Shown here: one piece after another, positions 8,369 through 18,452 of the stretch | How positions within the stretch are numbered: the first letter of the stretch is position 1 | How the letters are laid out: every line of letters starts with the position of its first letter | DNA from: Mariniflexile sp. TRM1-10 | GTDB taxonomy: Bacteria; Bacteroidota; Bacteroidia; Flavobacteriales; Flavobacteriaceae | Reading direction: 5' to 3' | Length of the DNA: 64,000 nt | Assembly: GCF_003425985.1 (NCBI RefSeq) | Contig: NZ_CP022985.1 | Location: 3,890,001-3,954,000, forward strand | Position numbers and translations under genes: made by a program | Notes under the pieces: generated by a model | The model's database searches: none | What the model was told of the DNA's origin: nothing | The model's input: the letters and a program-made list of their open reading frames with translations, nothing else

Positions 8369-9505
8369 ATGAAAATAGGCATAGTATGTTATCCAACTTT
8401 TGGGGGTAGCGGGGTAGTTGCTACCGAGTTAGGTTTAGAGCTTTCTAAACGAGGTCATGAAATTCATTTTATCACATATAATCAACCCGTACGTTTAGAG
8501 TTGTTAAGTAATGATGTGCATTATCATGAAGTGAATGTTCCGGAATATCCGCTGTTTCATTACCAACCTTATGAGTTAGCTTTATCAAGTAAATTAGTTG
8601 ATATGGTAAAACTACATAAAATTGAAATTTTGCATGTGCATTATGCTATTCCGCATGCCTATGCTGCATACATGGCTAAAAAAATGTTGCAAGAAGATGG
8701 TATTTACATACCTATTGTTACCACTTTGCACGGAACCGATATTACGCTTGTTGGCAGCCATCCGTTTTATAAGCCAGCGGTGACTTTCAGTATTAATAAA
8801 TCGGATGCAGTAACTGCAGTATCACAAAGTTTAAAAGATGATACGTTGCGTTTGTTTGATATAAAAAATAAGATCCATGTCGTATCTAACTTTATCGATT
8901 TAGACAAATATAATAACGTGTTTACCGATTGCCAACGTGGAATGATGGCGAAAGAAGACGAAAAAATAATCACACATATTAGTAATTTACGACCTGTAAA
9001 GCGTTCACAAGATGTTATTAGTGTGTTTTATAATATTCAAAAAGAAATGCCCGCAAAATTGATGCTTATTGGCGAAGGGCCAGAACGAGAGCACATAGAA
9101 TTGCGTTGTCAAGAATTAGGTATTTTAGATAAAGTTATTTTCTTTGGAAGAAGTAATGAGATTGATAAAATATTATGCTTCAGTGATTTGTTTTTATTAC
9201 CATCACAAACAGAAAGTTTTGGATTGGCAGCTTTAGAAGCCATGGCATCGAGTGTGCCTGTTATTTCAAGCAACACAGGAGGCATTCCAGAAGTTAATGT
9301 GCATGGTGTATCGGGATTCTTAAGCGATGTAGGCGATATTGCCGATATGACTAAGAACGCCATCTACATTTTAAGTGACAAAGAGCGTTTAGCAACTTTT
9401 AAAAAGAATGCTAGAAAAATCGCTGAAAAATACGATTTACATACCATTGTACCACAATACGAAGCCATTTATCAAGATACTTTGGCTAAGTGTCTGGTGT
9501 TATAA
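8369..9505 (+). CDS. bshA: N-acetyl-alpha-D-glucosaminyl L-malate synthase (bacillithiol biosynthesis)
   Basis: 378 aa, GT-B fold, GT4 family. BshA joins GlcNAc from UDP-GlcNAc to L-malate in the first step of bacillithiol synthesis. The N-terminus M-K-I-G-I-V-C-Y-P-T-F-G-G-S-G-V-V-A-T-E-L-G is the BshA hallmark. The nucleotide-sugar site appears as H-I-S-N-L-R-P-V-K-R and the E-x7-E motif as T-E-S-F-G-L-A-A-L-E-A-M-A. Length fits the family. bshB and bshC are not in the window. The start follows the 16-bp repeat array, and I see no convincing promoter there. Downstream, 9524-9538 is a palindrome (TTGAACGAAGTTCAA) of unknown role. Confidence 0.95.
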   Translation: MKIGIVCYPTFGGSGVVATELGLELSKRGHEIHFITYNQPVRLELLSNDVHYHEVNVPEYPLFHYQPYELALSSKLVDMVKLHKIEILHVHYAIPHAYAAYMAKKMLQEDGIYIPIVTTLHGTDITLVGSHPFYKPAVTFSINKSDAVTAVSQSLKDDTLRLFDIKNKIHVVSNFIDLDKYNNVFTDCQRGMMAKEDEKIITHISNLRPVKRSQDVISVFYNIQKEMPAKLMLIGEGPEREHIELRCQELGILDKVIFFGRSNEIDKILCFSDLFLLPSQTESFGLAALEAMASSVPVISSNTGGIPEVNVHGVSGFLSDVGDIADMTKNAIYILSDKERLATFKKNARKIAEKYDLHTIVPQYEAIYQDTLAKCLVL

Positions 9506-9701
9506 TTCGTAATAAAACCTGAGTTGAACGAAGTTCAAAGTTCAGAGTTTGATGTATCGATGAAGTTTGTGATACACGATTCAACGATTACACGGTTAAA
9601 CTGTTTTTTTATTTATATAACTATCTAAACACTTGGATATCAGATTACATCATATAGAAAACTCACGTTAATATAAAAAAAGTTGTAAACCGCTTTATAG
9701 T

Positions 9702-9742
9702 AAAACAAAAAAGCCCCCCAATTGAGGTGCTTTTTTGTTTTA
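9702..9742 (-). terminator. Rho-independent terminator of the 9755-10249 gene
   Basis: Inverted repeat AAAACAAAAAAGC...GCTTTTTTGTTTT around a CCCC/GGGG-type stem with AATT loop. On the minus strand it lies 13 bp after the stop codon and ends in a T-run. Confidence 0.8.
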
Positions 9743-9754
9743 TAATTTTTTTAC

Positions 9755-10249
9755 TTAAAACTGATATCTTATACCTAAAGCAATATCAAAATCTAAATCA
9801 TTATTTTTGAAGGAGTCATCGCCAAAACCAATTTCAGGTCTAAAATCCAATGAGATCAATAAAGGGATATCAAAATTATATTCAATACCTATATCACCAG
9901 CAGCAAAAATAAATGTGTCACTGTCGTCTACTCCATCAGGTGCATTATCAAAGCTGTAAGAGCCTAATCCACCACCAACACCAGCATACCAGTTAAAGCC
10001 ATCTTCAATATTCCATACCCATTGGTATAAACCAGCAAGTTTAAAACCATCATAGTCTTTGCCATCTCTCCAGCCTAAATCGACCTCTAAACGATTGTTG
10101 CTACCTAAGGCATGTTGGTATGATATCTCGGCACCAAATCCGTCGCTATCACCTAAACGTAAACCCAATGCGTTATTTGCTATGTCTTGAGCGTTTGATG
10201 TAAAGGCAAAGCCTAATAATACAACTGAAAATAAAAGTAATTTCTTCAT
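9755..10249 (-). CDS. Small outer-membrane beta-barrel protein, function unknown
   Basis: 164 aa with a signal peptide (K-K-L-L-L-F-S-V-V-L-L-G-F-A-F then S-N-A-Q, cleavage near residue 20). The mature protein alternates polar and hydrophobic residues in beta strands, is rich in Gly, Asp and aromatics, and ends in R-Y-Q-F, a typical terminal phenylalanine of outer-membrane barrels. It is probably an OmpW/OmpA-barrel-like eight-stranded protein without a periplasmic domain. It is transcribed alone, with a candidate -7 box at 10327-10334 and a good terminator. No specific role can be assigned. Confidence 0.8.
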   Translation of the reverse strand: MKKLLLFSVVLLGFAFTSNAQDIANNALGLRLGDSDGFGAEISYQHALGSNNRLEVDLGWRDGKDYDGFKLAGLYQWVWNIEDGFNWYAGVGGGLGSYSFDNAPDGVDDSDTFIFAAGDIGIEYNFDIPLLISLDFRPEIGFGDDSFKNNDLDFDIALGIRYQF

Positions 10250-10326
10250 AAATATGTTTTTTGTTTGTAATTTATATACGACCTTTTTTCGTTAAAAGAT
10301 CTTTCTTGTTAATTTAATTTATTTTA

Positions 10327-10334
10327 CAAAAATA
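10327..10334 (-). promoter_or_regulatory. Candidate -7 promoter box for the small barrel gene
   Basis: On the minus strand this reads TATTTTTG, an exact match to the Bacteroidota -7 consensus TAnnTTTG. It would give a leader of about 70 nt for the gene starting at 10249. No clear -33 TTG is seen. Confidence 0.4.
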
Positions 10335-10394
10335 ACGCCAAAAATGTATTTATATTTAACTTCTCTTTGTAAATATAATTATTTTTTATCTACT

Positions 10395-13316
10395 ATGACC
10401 TTAACATCACATTTACAGACATTAAGCGAAAAACTTTCTGGAGAATTATTTTATGATGACTTAATAAAATCCATTTACGCTACCGATGCCTCTGTATTTA
10501 GAAAGCTGCCATTGGCCGTTGCATATCCTAAAAACAATGATGATATCAAACAGCTTATTCAGTTTGCTGAAGCACATAAAACATCGCTCATACCAAGAAC
10601 AGCAGGTACATCGCTTGCTGGCCAGTGTGTTGGAGATGGTATCGTAGTGGATGTATCAAAATACTTCACTAAAATATTAAATGTAAATGAAAAGGAGCAA
10701 ACCGTTACAGTACAACCAGGTGTGGTTCGCGATGCCTTGAATAATTATTTAAGGCCATTTGGATTGTGGTTTAGCCCGAATACATCAACATCCAATAGAT
10801 GTATGATTGGTGGGATGGTTGGCAACAACTCATCAGGTACAACATCCATTCAGTTTGGTGTAACGCGCGATAAAGTGATTGAAATGCATACCATTTTAAG
10901 TGATGGTAGCGACGTTGTATTTAATGAGATTTCTTCGGAAGCATTTCAAAATAAAATAACATTAAATACTTTGGAAGGTGTTATTTATAAAACCATTTAT
11001 TCAGAATTAAAGTCGGAAACGGTTCAAAATCAAATCATTGAAAACTATCCAAAACCAGAAATACACAGAAGAAATACGGGTTATGCTATTGATGAATTGA
11101 TAAAATCAGAGGTGTTTTCAAATACTTCTGAAAAGTTTAATATGTGCAAACTCCTTTCAGGAAGCGAAGGTACTTTGGCCTTTACAACACAAATTACTTT
11201 AAAATTAGACAAACTTCCGCCACAAGAAGCCGTTATGGTTGCGGCACATTTTAGTAGTATAGAAATGTGTCTAAATGCTGTTGAAATGGTGATGAATCAT
11301 AATTTGTACACCTGCGAAATGATGGATAAAACCATTTTGGATTGTACAAAGCACAACAAAACCCAACAAGAAAATAGAAGTTTTATCGAGGGTGACCCTA
11401 AGGCTATTTTGATGTGTGAAGTGAGAGCATTTACAAAACAAGACGTCGATGTTTTAGCCAAAAATTTAGTAAAGGCTATTGAAGCTTCTGGGCTCAGTTA
11501 TGCCTTTCCTATATTGGAAGGAGATGAGATAAACAAAGCAAATAACTTGCGTAGTGCCGGATTGGGCTTGTTAGGGAATATTATTGGGGATAAAAAATCG
11601 GCACCATGTATTGAAGATACCGCTGTAACCTTACCCGATTTAGCCAATTATATTTCGGAGTTTTCGATGTTAATGAAAAGCTATAACCAGGAAGCCATTT
11701 ATTATGCACATGCTGGTGCTGGTGAGCTGCATTTACGCCCCATTTTAAACCTTAAAAAGTCTGAAGATGTGGTGTTGTTTAGAAAAATAACTACCGATGT
11801 AGCACATTTGGTAAAAAAATACGGTGGCTCTATGAGTGGGGAACATGGCGATGGTATTGTAAGAGCTGAATTTATTCCGTTAATGATTGGTGAGGCAAAT
11901 TATCAAATTTTAAAGCGAATAAAAGCAGCTTTTGATGCGCATAACATCTTCAATCCAGGGAAAATTGTGGATGCTTTTCCTATGGATGAATCGTTGAGAT
12001 ATGTTTCTGATAGAGTGGAGCCCCAAATAGAAACCATGCTTGATTTTTCACATTCACAAGGCATTTTACGTGAAGCTGAAAAGTGTAATGGTTCTGGCGA
12101 TTGTAGAAAATTACCGGAATTTGGTGGTACCATGTGTCCAAGTTACCGTGCTACCAGAAACGAAAAAGATACAACACGCGCCAGAGCCAATGCTTTACGT
12201 GAATTCTTAACAAATTCCAATAAGGCAAATAAGTTTGACCACGAAGAATTGAAAGTGGTTTTCGATTTGTGTTTAAGTTGCAAGGCGTGTGCTAGCGAAT
12301 GCCCAAGTAGTGTAGATGTGGCGAGTCTAAAAGCGGAATTTTTGTATCAATATCAAAAGGAAAACGGTGTGTCTTTACGTACCAAATTGTTCGCTTACAA
12401 TAACACGTTGAATCGTTATGGAAGTATGGTTCCAAAGCTGACAAACTTTATGTTTTCTAATAGTTTTACAGCCTCCATTTTAAAAAAATCGTTTGGGATT
12501 GCTAAAGAAAGACACTTGCCTTTAATTTCAAATAAAAGTTTAAGTAATCAATTTCAAAATATTCAAAAACAAAAGGTTATTAAAAAATATATAAAAACAG
12601 TCTACTTATTTAATGATGAGTTTTTAAATTATTTAGATACACCTATAGGTGTTGATGCCATTCAACTTTTAACAGCCTTAAATTACGAGGTTAAAATGGT
12701 TGAAAATGCCGAATCCGGACGTACCTTTTTATCAAAGGGTCTGTTAGAGCAAGCTAAGGATTTGGCCAATAAGAATGTTGCTATTTTTAAGGATTTAATT
12801 ACTGAAAAAACACCATTGATAGGTATCGAACCATCAGCTATTTTAACTTTTAAGGACGAATATTTAAGGTTGGCAGATGATAAAGCTTCCGCAGAAAAAA
12901 TTGCAAAACATACCTTTTTAATAGAAGAATTTATTCAGCAAGAAATCAAATTAGGCCATATTAAGTCTGAACAATTTACTTCGGAAGCAAAAACCATCAA
13001 GTTTCATGGGCATTGCCATCAAAAATCATTTAGCAATCAATTATCTAGTTTTGATGTTTTAAATTTGCCAATAAACTATAGAGTAACCATTATACCGAGT
13101 GGTTGCTGTGGTATGGCAGGAAGTTTTGGTTATGAAAAAGAACATTATGAAGTCAGTATGCAAGTTGGTGAACAAACGTTATTCCCTGCTGTTAGAAACG
13201 CATTAAAAGAGGTGGTAATTTCAGCCAATGGAACCAGTTGTAGGCATCAAATTAAAGACGGTACCCAGCGCGAAGCAAAACATCCTATTACTGTTTTACG
13301 GGAAGCGCTTGTTTAG
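10395..13316 (+). CDS. FAD-linked oxidase/Fe-S oxidoreductase fusion (YdiJ/GlcD-GlcF type, D-2-hydroxyacid dehydrogenase)
   Basis: 973 aa from ATG 10395; the reading frame is open back to 10344 but the extra 17 residues look non-native. The N-terminal ~530 residues are a PCMH-type FAD domain (P-R-T-A-G-T-S-L-A-G-Q for FAD, then G-G-M-V-G-N-N-S-S-G) and the GlcD-type C-lobe (G-E-H-G-D-G). The C-terminal part has ferredoxin motifs (C-N-G-S-G-D-C-R-K ... M-C-P and C-L-S-C-K-A-C-A-S-E-C-P) and a CCG domain (G-H-C-H-Q-K, G-C-C-G-M-A-G-S-F-G). This matches the ~1000-aa fused YdiJ family, whose E. coli member oxidises D-2-hydroxyglutarate; D-lactate or glycolate are alternatives. Probably membrane-associated, reducing quinone. 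Confidence 0.88.
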   Translation: MTLTSHLQTLSEKLSGELFYDDLIKSIYATDASVFRKLPLAVAYPKNNDDIKQLIQFAEAHKTSLIPRTAGTSLAGQCVGDGIVVDVSKYFTKILNVNEKEQTVTVQPGVVRDALNNYLRPFGLWFSPNTSTSNRCMIGGMVGNNSSGTTSIQFGVTRDKVIEMHTILSDGSDVVFNEISSEAFQNKITLNTLEGVIYKTIYSELKSETVQNQIIENYPKPEIHRRNTGYAIDELIKSEVFSNTSEKFNMCKLLSGSEGTLAFTTQITLKLDKLPPQEAVMVAAHFSSIEMCLNAVEMVMNHNLYTCEMMDKTILDCTKHNKTQQENRSFIEGDPKAILMCEVRAFTKQDVDVLAKNLVKAIEASGLSYAFPILEGDEINKANNLRSAGLGLLGNIIGDKKSAPCIEDTAVTLPDLANYISEFSMLMKSYNQEAIYYAHAGAGELHLRPILNLKKSEDVVLFRKITTDVAHLVKKYGGSMSGEHGDGIVRAEFIPLMIGEANYQILKRIKAAFDAHNIFNPGKIVDAFPMDESLRYVSDRVEPQIETMLDFSHSQGILREAEKCNGSGDCRKLPEFGGTMCPSYRATRNEKDTTRARANALREFLTNSNKANKFDHEELKVVFDLCLSCKACASECPSSVDVASLKAEFLYQYQKENGVSLRTKLFAYNNTLNRYGSMVPKLTNFMFSNSFTASILKKSFGIAKERHLPLISNKSLSNQFQNIQKQKVIKKYIKTVYLFNDEFLNYLDTPIGVDAIQLLTALNYEVKMVENAESGRTFLSKGLLEQAKDLANKNVAIFKDLITEKTPLIGIEPSAILTFKDEYLRLADDKASAEKIAKHTFLIEEFIQQEIKLGHIKSEQFTSEAKTIKFHGHCHQKSFSNQLSSFDVLNLPINYRVTIIPSGCCGMAGSFGYEKEHYEVSMQVGEQTLFPAVRNALKEVVISANGTSCRHQIKDGTQREAKHPITVLREALV

Positions 13317-13382
13317 TTTTCAGTCGCAGTCGCAGTGAACAGTCACAGTGTTCAGTGATAGTCTTGCATCTTTGCGAAAAAG

Positions 13383-14231
13383 CTATTTGGATTTCTTTTC
13401 ATGCTGTTCTACAATAGTAATGGCTGCAATTAAATCTTTAATATCCATGTCTTCTATTTCTTCATCAACAGAAAAAGGGGAGAGTTTGTCTTGGTTATAA
13501 CTATAAATTTTCCAGCGTTTGAATTGGTATTCTAAAGCGGTAAAATTTTCAACCCAATCACCAGAATTCAAGTACATGGTTTTGCCATGCTTATTTTCTA
13601 TATGTTCCATTTTTGGTTGGTGTATATGTCCGCAAACCACATAATCATACCCGTTTTCAATAGCTAAATCTGAAATAACCTTTTCATAATCATTAATATA
13701 TTTAATAGCTCCTTTTACGCCATTTTTAACTTTTTTTGATAAGGAGTAACGTTCTTTTCCACGACGCTCTAAATACCAGTTGACAAAGCGGTTCAGTAAG
13801 GTTAATGCATCATAACCATAGCCACCTAATTTCGCAAGCCATTTGGCATTTTGTATAGACACATCAAATACATCGCCATGAAAAAACCATGCTTTTTTAC
13901 CATGTAATTCTAAAACCAATTTATCTACTATGGAGATATTCCCAATGGAAGTACCACTAAATTTTCGAAGCATTTCGTCATGATTCCCAGTAATGTAAAC
14001 GATTTCTACACCGTCGGCAGACATGCTCATAATCTTTTTTATAATTTTTAAATGCGATTTCGGAAAGTAACGTTTGCTGAATTGCCAAACATCGATGATA
14101 TCACCGTTTAAAATAAGCTTTTTGGGCTCAATGCTATTTAAGTAGTTTAACAAGTGTTTTGCATGGCATCCATACGTGCCCAAGTGTACATCTGATATGA
14201 CGGCAATTTCTATTTTACGTTTAATTTTCAA
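13383..14231 (-). CDS. LpxH-like UDP-2,3-diacylglucosamine pyrophosphatase/metallophosphoesterase
   Basis: 282 aa. Calcineurin-like metallophosphoesterase with metal-ligand motifs D14-V-H16, N-G-D44-I-I-D, G-N-H-D-E around residue 82 and G-H-I-H near residue 198. The family, common in Bacteroidota, is related to LpxH, which cleaves UDP-2,3-diacyl-GlcN to lipid X in lipid A synthesis. The start codon is TTG (14229-14231); the motif S-D-V-H begins at residue 13 and no in-frame ATG fits better. It is followed at the 3' side by a short degenerate CAGTCG repeat (13320-13360) that separates it from the convergent oxidoreductase gene. Confidence 0.82.
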   Translation of the reverse strand: MKIKRKIEIAVISDVHLGTYGCHAKHLLNYLNSIEPKKLILNGDIIDVWQFSKRYFPKSHLKIIKKIMSMSADGVEIVYITGNHDEMLRKFSGTSIGNISIVDKLVLELHGKKAWFFHGDVFDVSIQNAKWLAKLGGYGYDALTLLNRFVNWYLERRGKERYSLSKKVKNGVKGAIKYINDYEKVISDLAIENGYDYVVCGHIHQPKMEHIENKHGKTMYLNSGDWVENFTALEYQFKRWKIYSYNQDKLSPFSVDEEIEDMDIKDLIAAITIVEQHEKKSK

Positions 14232-14352
14232 ATTTCTAATTTGCTTTTTGTAAAATACTTGATTTAATATTACTTAATCGTTATCCCATAATTATATTAA
14301 CATGAGTATATTGTTAAACAAGTGTTATCCTGTATACCTCTAAGCTAGTAAA

Positions 14353-14448
<96 letters not shown>

Positions 14449-14514
14449 GTTAATAACCAAATCAACGAATAACCAAAATAGCCATAAGCCAATAGTAAAT
14501 AGTCAATAACCACC

Positions 14515-14640
14515 CTCAATGTCAGTCTGAGACCTTTGTTAAAGTTTTAACGCGAGTGCGATGACGTAGTTTTTTTAAAAATTTAATTATCTGTAAAACA
14601 GATGTTTATAGAATACGTCAATGGTAGCTTGTCGAAGACC
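14515..14640. repeat. Dispersed repeat remnant related to the interior of family D
   Basis: Starts with CAATGTCAGTCTGAG and ends with GTCGAAGACC, the two halves of the string found inside the element at 4778. Between them TGACGTA (14563) and TACGTCA (14614) form an inverted repeat. Confidence 0.55.
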
Positions 14641-14750
14641 TAGTAAAATAGCCAAATAGACAGTAAGCAGTGGACAGTAAACAGTAGTTAGTAGTTAGTG
14701 GTTAACTACCAAATAAACGAATCAACGAATAAACAAGATAGAAAAGTCGC

Positions 14751-14822
14751 CTTGCAAAAAGTGCCTCATCTGTATAAATTTTATCTCATTTTCGGTTAAA
14801 AACAAAAAGTCAAGAAGAGTTT
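14751..14822. repeat. Family B element, half copy
   Basis: Closely matches (two differences plus changes at the end) the reverse complement of the first half of the element at 50399, running from CTTGCAAAAAG to AAAAAGTCAAGA (14804-14815) and the partly decayed end GAGTTT. The other half is missing. It lies 36 bp before the aroC start. Confidence 0.85.
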
Positions 14823-14858
14823 TATAAAAAAGGTTTATTTTAGCAAAAAATTATATTT

Positions 14859-15923
14859 ATGGCTGGAAATTCTTTTGGAAAACTGTTTACTCTAACGACT
14901 TATGGCGAATCTCACGGACCTGCATTAGGTGGTGTTATTGATGGTTGCCCATCGGGAATTGAATTGGATTTAGAGGCTATTCAACAAGAATTGGACAGAA
15001 GAAAGCCAGGGCAATCTGCCATTGTTACCCAACGTAAAGAACCAGATACCGTAAAATTCCATTCGGGAATATTTGAAGGTGTTACAACAGGAACCTCAAT
15101 TGGTTTTGTTATTGAAAACACCAATCAGAAATCTCACGATTATTCGCATATAAAAGATAGTTACAGACCAAGTCACGCCGACTATACTTACGATAAAAAA
15201 TACGGTGTGCGCGATTACCGTGGTGGTGGGCGCAGTTCTGCACGTGAAACGGCATGTCGTGTGGTTGCTGGTGCGATTGCAAAACAAATGCTAAAAGGCA
15301 TTGAAATTACCGCTTATGTATCGGGTGTTGGTACCATGAAACTTAATAAACCGTACAACGAACTGGATTTAACCCAAGTAGAATCGAACATAGTACGTTG
15401 TCCAGATGCAAAAATGGCAGCAGATATGGAAACGTTTATTAAAGAAGTTCGCGGAAAAGGCGATACCGTAGGTGGTATTGTAAGTTGTGTTATTAAAAAT
15501 GTGCCCGTTGGTTTGGGCGAACCTGTTTTCGATAAATTACACGCCGAACTAGGTAAAGCCATGTTATCCATCAACGCCGTAAAAGGTTTTGAATACGGTA
15601 GCGGTTTCGAGGGCAGCACCATGTATGGTAGTGCGCATAACGATTCGTTTAATGCCGATGGCACGACTAAAACGAACTATTCAGGAGGTATTCAAGGCGG
15701 TATAAGCAACGGTATGGATATTTATTTTAATGTCGCCTTCAAACCTGTGGCGACTTTAATCCAAAAATACGAAACCATCGATAAAGAAGGCAATGCAGTA
15801 GAAATGCAAGGAAAAGGGCGTCACGATCCATGTGTTGTACCAAGGGCAGTACCTATTGTAGAGGCTATGGCAGCTTTGGTAATTGCCGATTTTTATTTGC
15901 AAAATAAAATATATAATAAGTAG
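14859..15923 (+). CDS. aroC: Chorismate synthase
   Basis: 354 aa. Converts 5-enolpyruvylshikimate-3-phosphate to chorismate (FMNH2-dependent), the end of the shikimate pathway feeding aromatic amino acids and, in this organism, menaquinone. Starts [22 protein letters not shown], containing the first signature G-E-S-H-G. The [12 protein letters not shown] and [12 protein letters not shown] motifs follow. Length is normal. A half copy of a repeat element lies just upstream. Confidence 0.97.
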   Translation: MAGNSFGKLFTLTTYGESHGPALGGVIDGCPSGIELDLEAIQQELDRRKPGQSAIVTQRKEPDTVKFHSGIFEGVTTGTSIGFVIENTNQKSHDYSHIKDSYRPSHADYTYDKKYGVRDYRGGGRSSARETACRVVAGAIAKQMLKGIEITAYVSGVGTMKLNKPYNELDLTQVESNIVRCPDAKMAADMETFIKEVRGKGDTVGGIVSCVIKNVPVGLGEPVFDKLHAELGKAMLSINAVKGFEYGSGFEGSTMYGSAHNDSFNADGTTKTNYSGGIQGGISNGMDIYFNVAFKPVATLIQKYETIDKEGNAVEMQGKGRHDPCVVPRAVPIVEAMAALVIADFYLQNKIYNK

Positions 15924-16170
15924 TTATTTTCCATTTTTAGTTTTGTCTTGGGTGCAGCCGAAAAATTTTGGGGCTAGTTTATCGATTGTGTTTTTGCTTA
16001 TTTCAAAAATCGTTAGCAATAGCTTATCTAAAAAAAATAGCTTCAAAAGTTCTAAACTTATAAAATAGAAACTACCAAATAAATAAGAATTATAAAATTC
16101 TTATCTTGCTTTCAAATTTTAAAAATCAATAAAAATATCCCTCTTTTTTGGAGAGGTTAGGAGAGGCTCT

Positions 16171-17616
16171 ATGAAAAAACTAGCACTACACTGGAAAATC
16201 TTAATAGGTATGACGCTCGGTATTATTTGGGCGTTGCTTTCAAGCTCATTAGGTTGGAGCGCGTTTACCATCAATTGGATTGATCCATTTGGCACTATTT
16301 TTATCAATTTATTAAAGCTTATAGCCGTACCTCTAGTGTTATTCTCTATAATTGGCGGTGTTGCCAATATCGGCGACCCTAAAAGTTTAGGTAGAATGGG
16401 CGGAAAGACTTTGTTTATTTATTTAATAACTACGGTCATGGCCATTTCTTTAGGCTTGCTTTTGGTAAATGTTGTAAAACCGGGTAAGTTAATCGATGAG
16501 CAGAGTAGAATCGATAACCGTATTAGTTATGAAATTTGGGCAGCTTCCGAAGGCCATGAAGTTAAGGATGGTATTAATTATTTAAAAGACCCCCAGTTTT
16601 TTGAACGCGCGCAGGAGATTTCAGAATTAACAAAATCTGAATTGAAGGAAGCGTCGGTTTCAGATAAACTTGAAAAAGCAAATAAGCAACAAAGTGTTTC
16701 TCCGCTGCAGCCTTTGGTAGATATAGTTCCCGAGAATTTTTTCGCATCGCTTTCCAATAATGGATTGATGTTGCAAATTATCTTTTTTGCCTTATTTTTT
16801 GGGATATGCTTATTGTTTATTCCTAATGAAAAGTCACAACCGGTTTTAACCTTGGTGGACGGGATTAACGAGGTGTTTTTGAAAATGGTAGATTTGGTTA
16901 TGCAAGCAGCACCATTTTTTGTGTTTGCTTTATTAGCAGGTGTGGTTAGTAAAATGGCAGGGGACGATATTGGTAAGGTCATCGAGATTTTTAAAGGCTT
17001 AAGTTGGTATTCGTTAATCGTTTTAGTGGGGCTTTTATTAATGATTTTTGTAGTGTATCCAATCATATTAAAACTATTTGTAAAGAAAATACCGTATTTA
17101 GGATTTTTTAAAGCCATGGGGCCAGCGCAAACCTTGGCGTTTTCAACATCTAGTAGTGCAGCAACACTTCCTGTTACCATGGAATGTGTAGAGCAAAATT
17201 TAGGTGTCGATAAAAAAGTAAGCAGTTTTGTATTGCCCATTGGAGCTACTGTTAATATGGATGGTACCAGTTTGTATCAGGCAGTAGCAGTTATCTTTTT
17301 AGCACAAATGCACATGATCGATTTAACAATTGGTCAGCAATTAACCGTTGTTGTAACCACAACGTTAGCATCCATTGGATCTGCCGCAGTGCCAAGTGCC
17401 GGTTTGGTGATGCTTATTGTGGTGTTGAATTCAGTGGGATTAAATCCCGTTTGGATTGCTATTATTTTTCCTGTGGATAGAATTTTAGATATGTTTAGAA
17501 CCGTAGTAAATGTTACTGGCGATGCGACAGTCTGTACCATTATCGCCGATGGTGAAAATATGCTAGATTACCACGATACTAAAAACCCAACCGAAACATT
17601 CGATTTAGATTCTTAA
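16171..17616 (+). CDS. Dicarboxylate/amino acid:cation symporter (DAACS/SDF family)
   Basis: 481 aa, about eight transmembrane helices plus two re-entrant loops. The family signature is clear: serine-rich hairpin F-S-T-S-S-S-A-A-T-L-P and the N-M-D-G-T motif that binds substrate and Na+, as in GltP and DctA. A long hydrophilic insert (residues ~100-190) lies between early helices and is longer than in GltPh. The substrate is probably glutamate, aspartate or C4-dicarboxylates. ATG 16171 starts M-K-K-L-A-L-H-W-K-I-L-I-G, typical for the family. The 247-bp gap before it (15924-16170) shows no clear signal. The sulfurtransferase gene follows 16 bp later. Confidence 0.92.
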   Translation: MKKLALHWKILIGMTLGIIWALLSSSLGWSAFTINWIDPFGTIFINLLKLIAVPLVLFSIIGGVANIGDPKSLGRMGGKTLFIYLITTVMAISLGLLLVNVVKPGKLIDEQSRIDNRISYEIWAASEGHEVKDGINYLKDPQFFERAQEISELTKSELKEASVSDKLEKANKQQSVSPLQPLVDIVPENFFASLSNNGLMLQIIFFALFFGICLLFIPNEKSQPVLTLVDGINEVFLKMVDLVMQAAPFFVFALLAGVVSKMAGDDIGKVIEIFKGLSWYSLIVLVGLLLMIFVVYPIILKLFVKKIPYLGFFKAMGPAQTLAFSTSSSAATLPVTMECVEQNLGVDKKVSSFVLPIGATVNMDGTSLYQAVAVIFLAQMHMIDLTIGQQLTVVVTTTLASIGSAAVPSAGLVMLIVVLNSVGLNPVWIAIIFPVDRILDMFRTVVNVTGDATVCTIIADGENMLDYHDTKNPTETFDLDS

Positions 17617-17632
17617 ACCAAATACTGTTGTT

Positions 17633-18451
17633 ATGGCTAAAATTAATAGATTACAACCCGTAGTTTCCGTATCATGGCTTCACAATAATTTAGAAGCTGA
17701 AAATTTAGTTGTTTTGGATGGTACCATCAATAAGGTGTTCGATGCATCTCAATCTCAAATTCCGAATGCGCGCTTATTCGATATAAAAAACAAGTTTAGT
17801 GATACCACAGCACCATTTCCATCAACGTTTCCTTCAGAAGAACAATTTCAAAAATCCGCAAGGGAACTAGGCATTAATAACGATAGTGCGATTGTGGTTT
17901 ATGATGATAAAGGCATTTATTCCAGTGCCCGCGTTTGGTGGTTGTTTAAAGCTTTTGGTTACAATAATGTAGCGGTTTTAAATGGTGGTTTCCCAGAATG
18001 GAAAAAAGCAGGATTTGAGACAGAACCGATGAAGCTCTATACAGGTAAGCCCGGTAATTTTAAAGCGAGCTACAAGCCTGAACTCATGAAGTTTTTTAAT
18101 GATGTAAAAATGGCTTCGGAAACAAAGAGCCATACCATTATCGACGCACGTTCTGAAGGTCGGTTTAAAAGTTTAGAGCCAGAACCAAGAGTGGGTTTAC
18201 GTATGGGAACCATTCCCAATTCGGTTAACCTGCCTTTTGAAGATTTGTTAGCCGATAATCAATTGTTAACCAATCAAGAAATTGAAGCTAAATTTCAAGC
18301 TTTAGCTAAAAAAGAAGAGCCTATTATCTTTTCCTGCGGTTCAGGTATTACAGCTTGTGTTTTAGCGTTGGGCGCCACCATTTCTGGATATGAAAACTTG
18401 GCTGTTTATGACGGTTCTTGGACGGAATGGGGGAGTTTGGTTCCTGAATAA
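17633..18451 (+). CDS. Two-domain sulfurtransferase (thiosulfate/3-mercaptopyruvate sulfurtransferase)
   Basis: 272 aa, two rhodanese domains. The N-terminal non-catalytic domain starts P-V-V-S-V-S-W-L. The C-terminal catalytic domain has the active loop C235-G-S-G-I-T-A. A C-G-S-G-V/I-T-A loop is the pattern of mercaptopyruvate sulfurtransferases (SseA) rather than thiosulfate-specific rhodaneses. No signal peptide, so cytoplasmic. Likely co-transcribed with the symporter 16 bp upstream. It ends 1 bp before the convergent DCC gene. Confidence 0.9.
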   Translation: MAKINRLQPVVSVSWLHNNLEAENLVVLDGTINKVFDASQSQIPNARLFDIKNKFSDTTAPFPSTFPSEEQFQKSARELGINNDSAIVVYDDKGIYSSARVWWLFKAFGYNNVAVLNGGFPEWKKAGFETEPMKLYTGKPGNFKASYKPELMKFFNDVKMASETKSHTIIDARSEGRFKSLEPEPRVGLRMGTIPNSVNLPFEDLLADNQLLTNQEIEAKFQALAKKEEPIIFSCGSGITACVLALGATISGYENLAVYDGSWTEWGSLVPE

Positions 18452-18452
18452 A

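Noticed and set aside
9651..9672. Short match TATAGAAA(A)CTCACGTTA between 9654 and 23141
   Set aside because: Only about 17 bp with an indel; too short to call a repeat family.
15883..16068. 61-aa open frame overlapping the end of aroC
   Set aside because: It overlaps the aroC C-terminus in another frame, with no start context or motif.
16578..17240. Open frame of 220 aa on the minus strand inside the symporter gene
   Set aside because: It lies entirely antisense to a gene with clear family motifs, and its translation is low-complexity without any recognisable feature.
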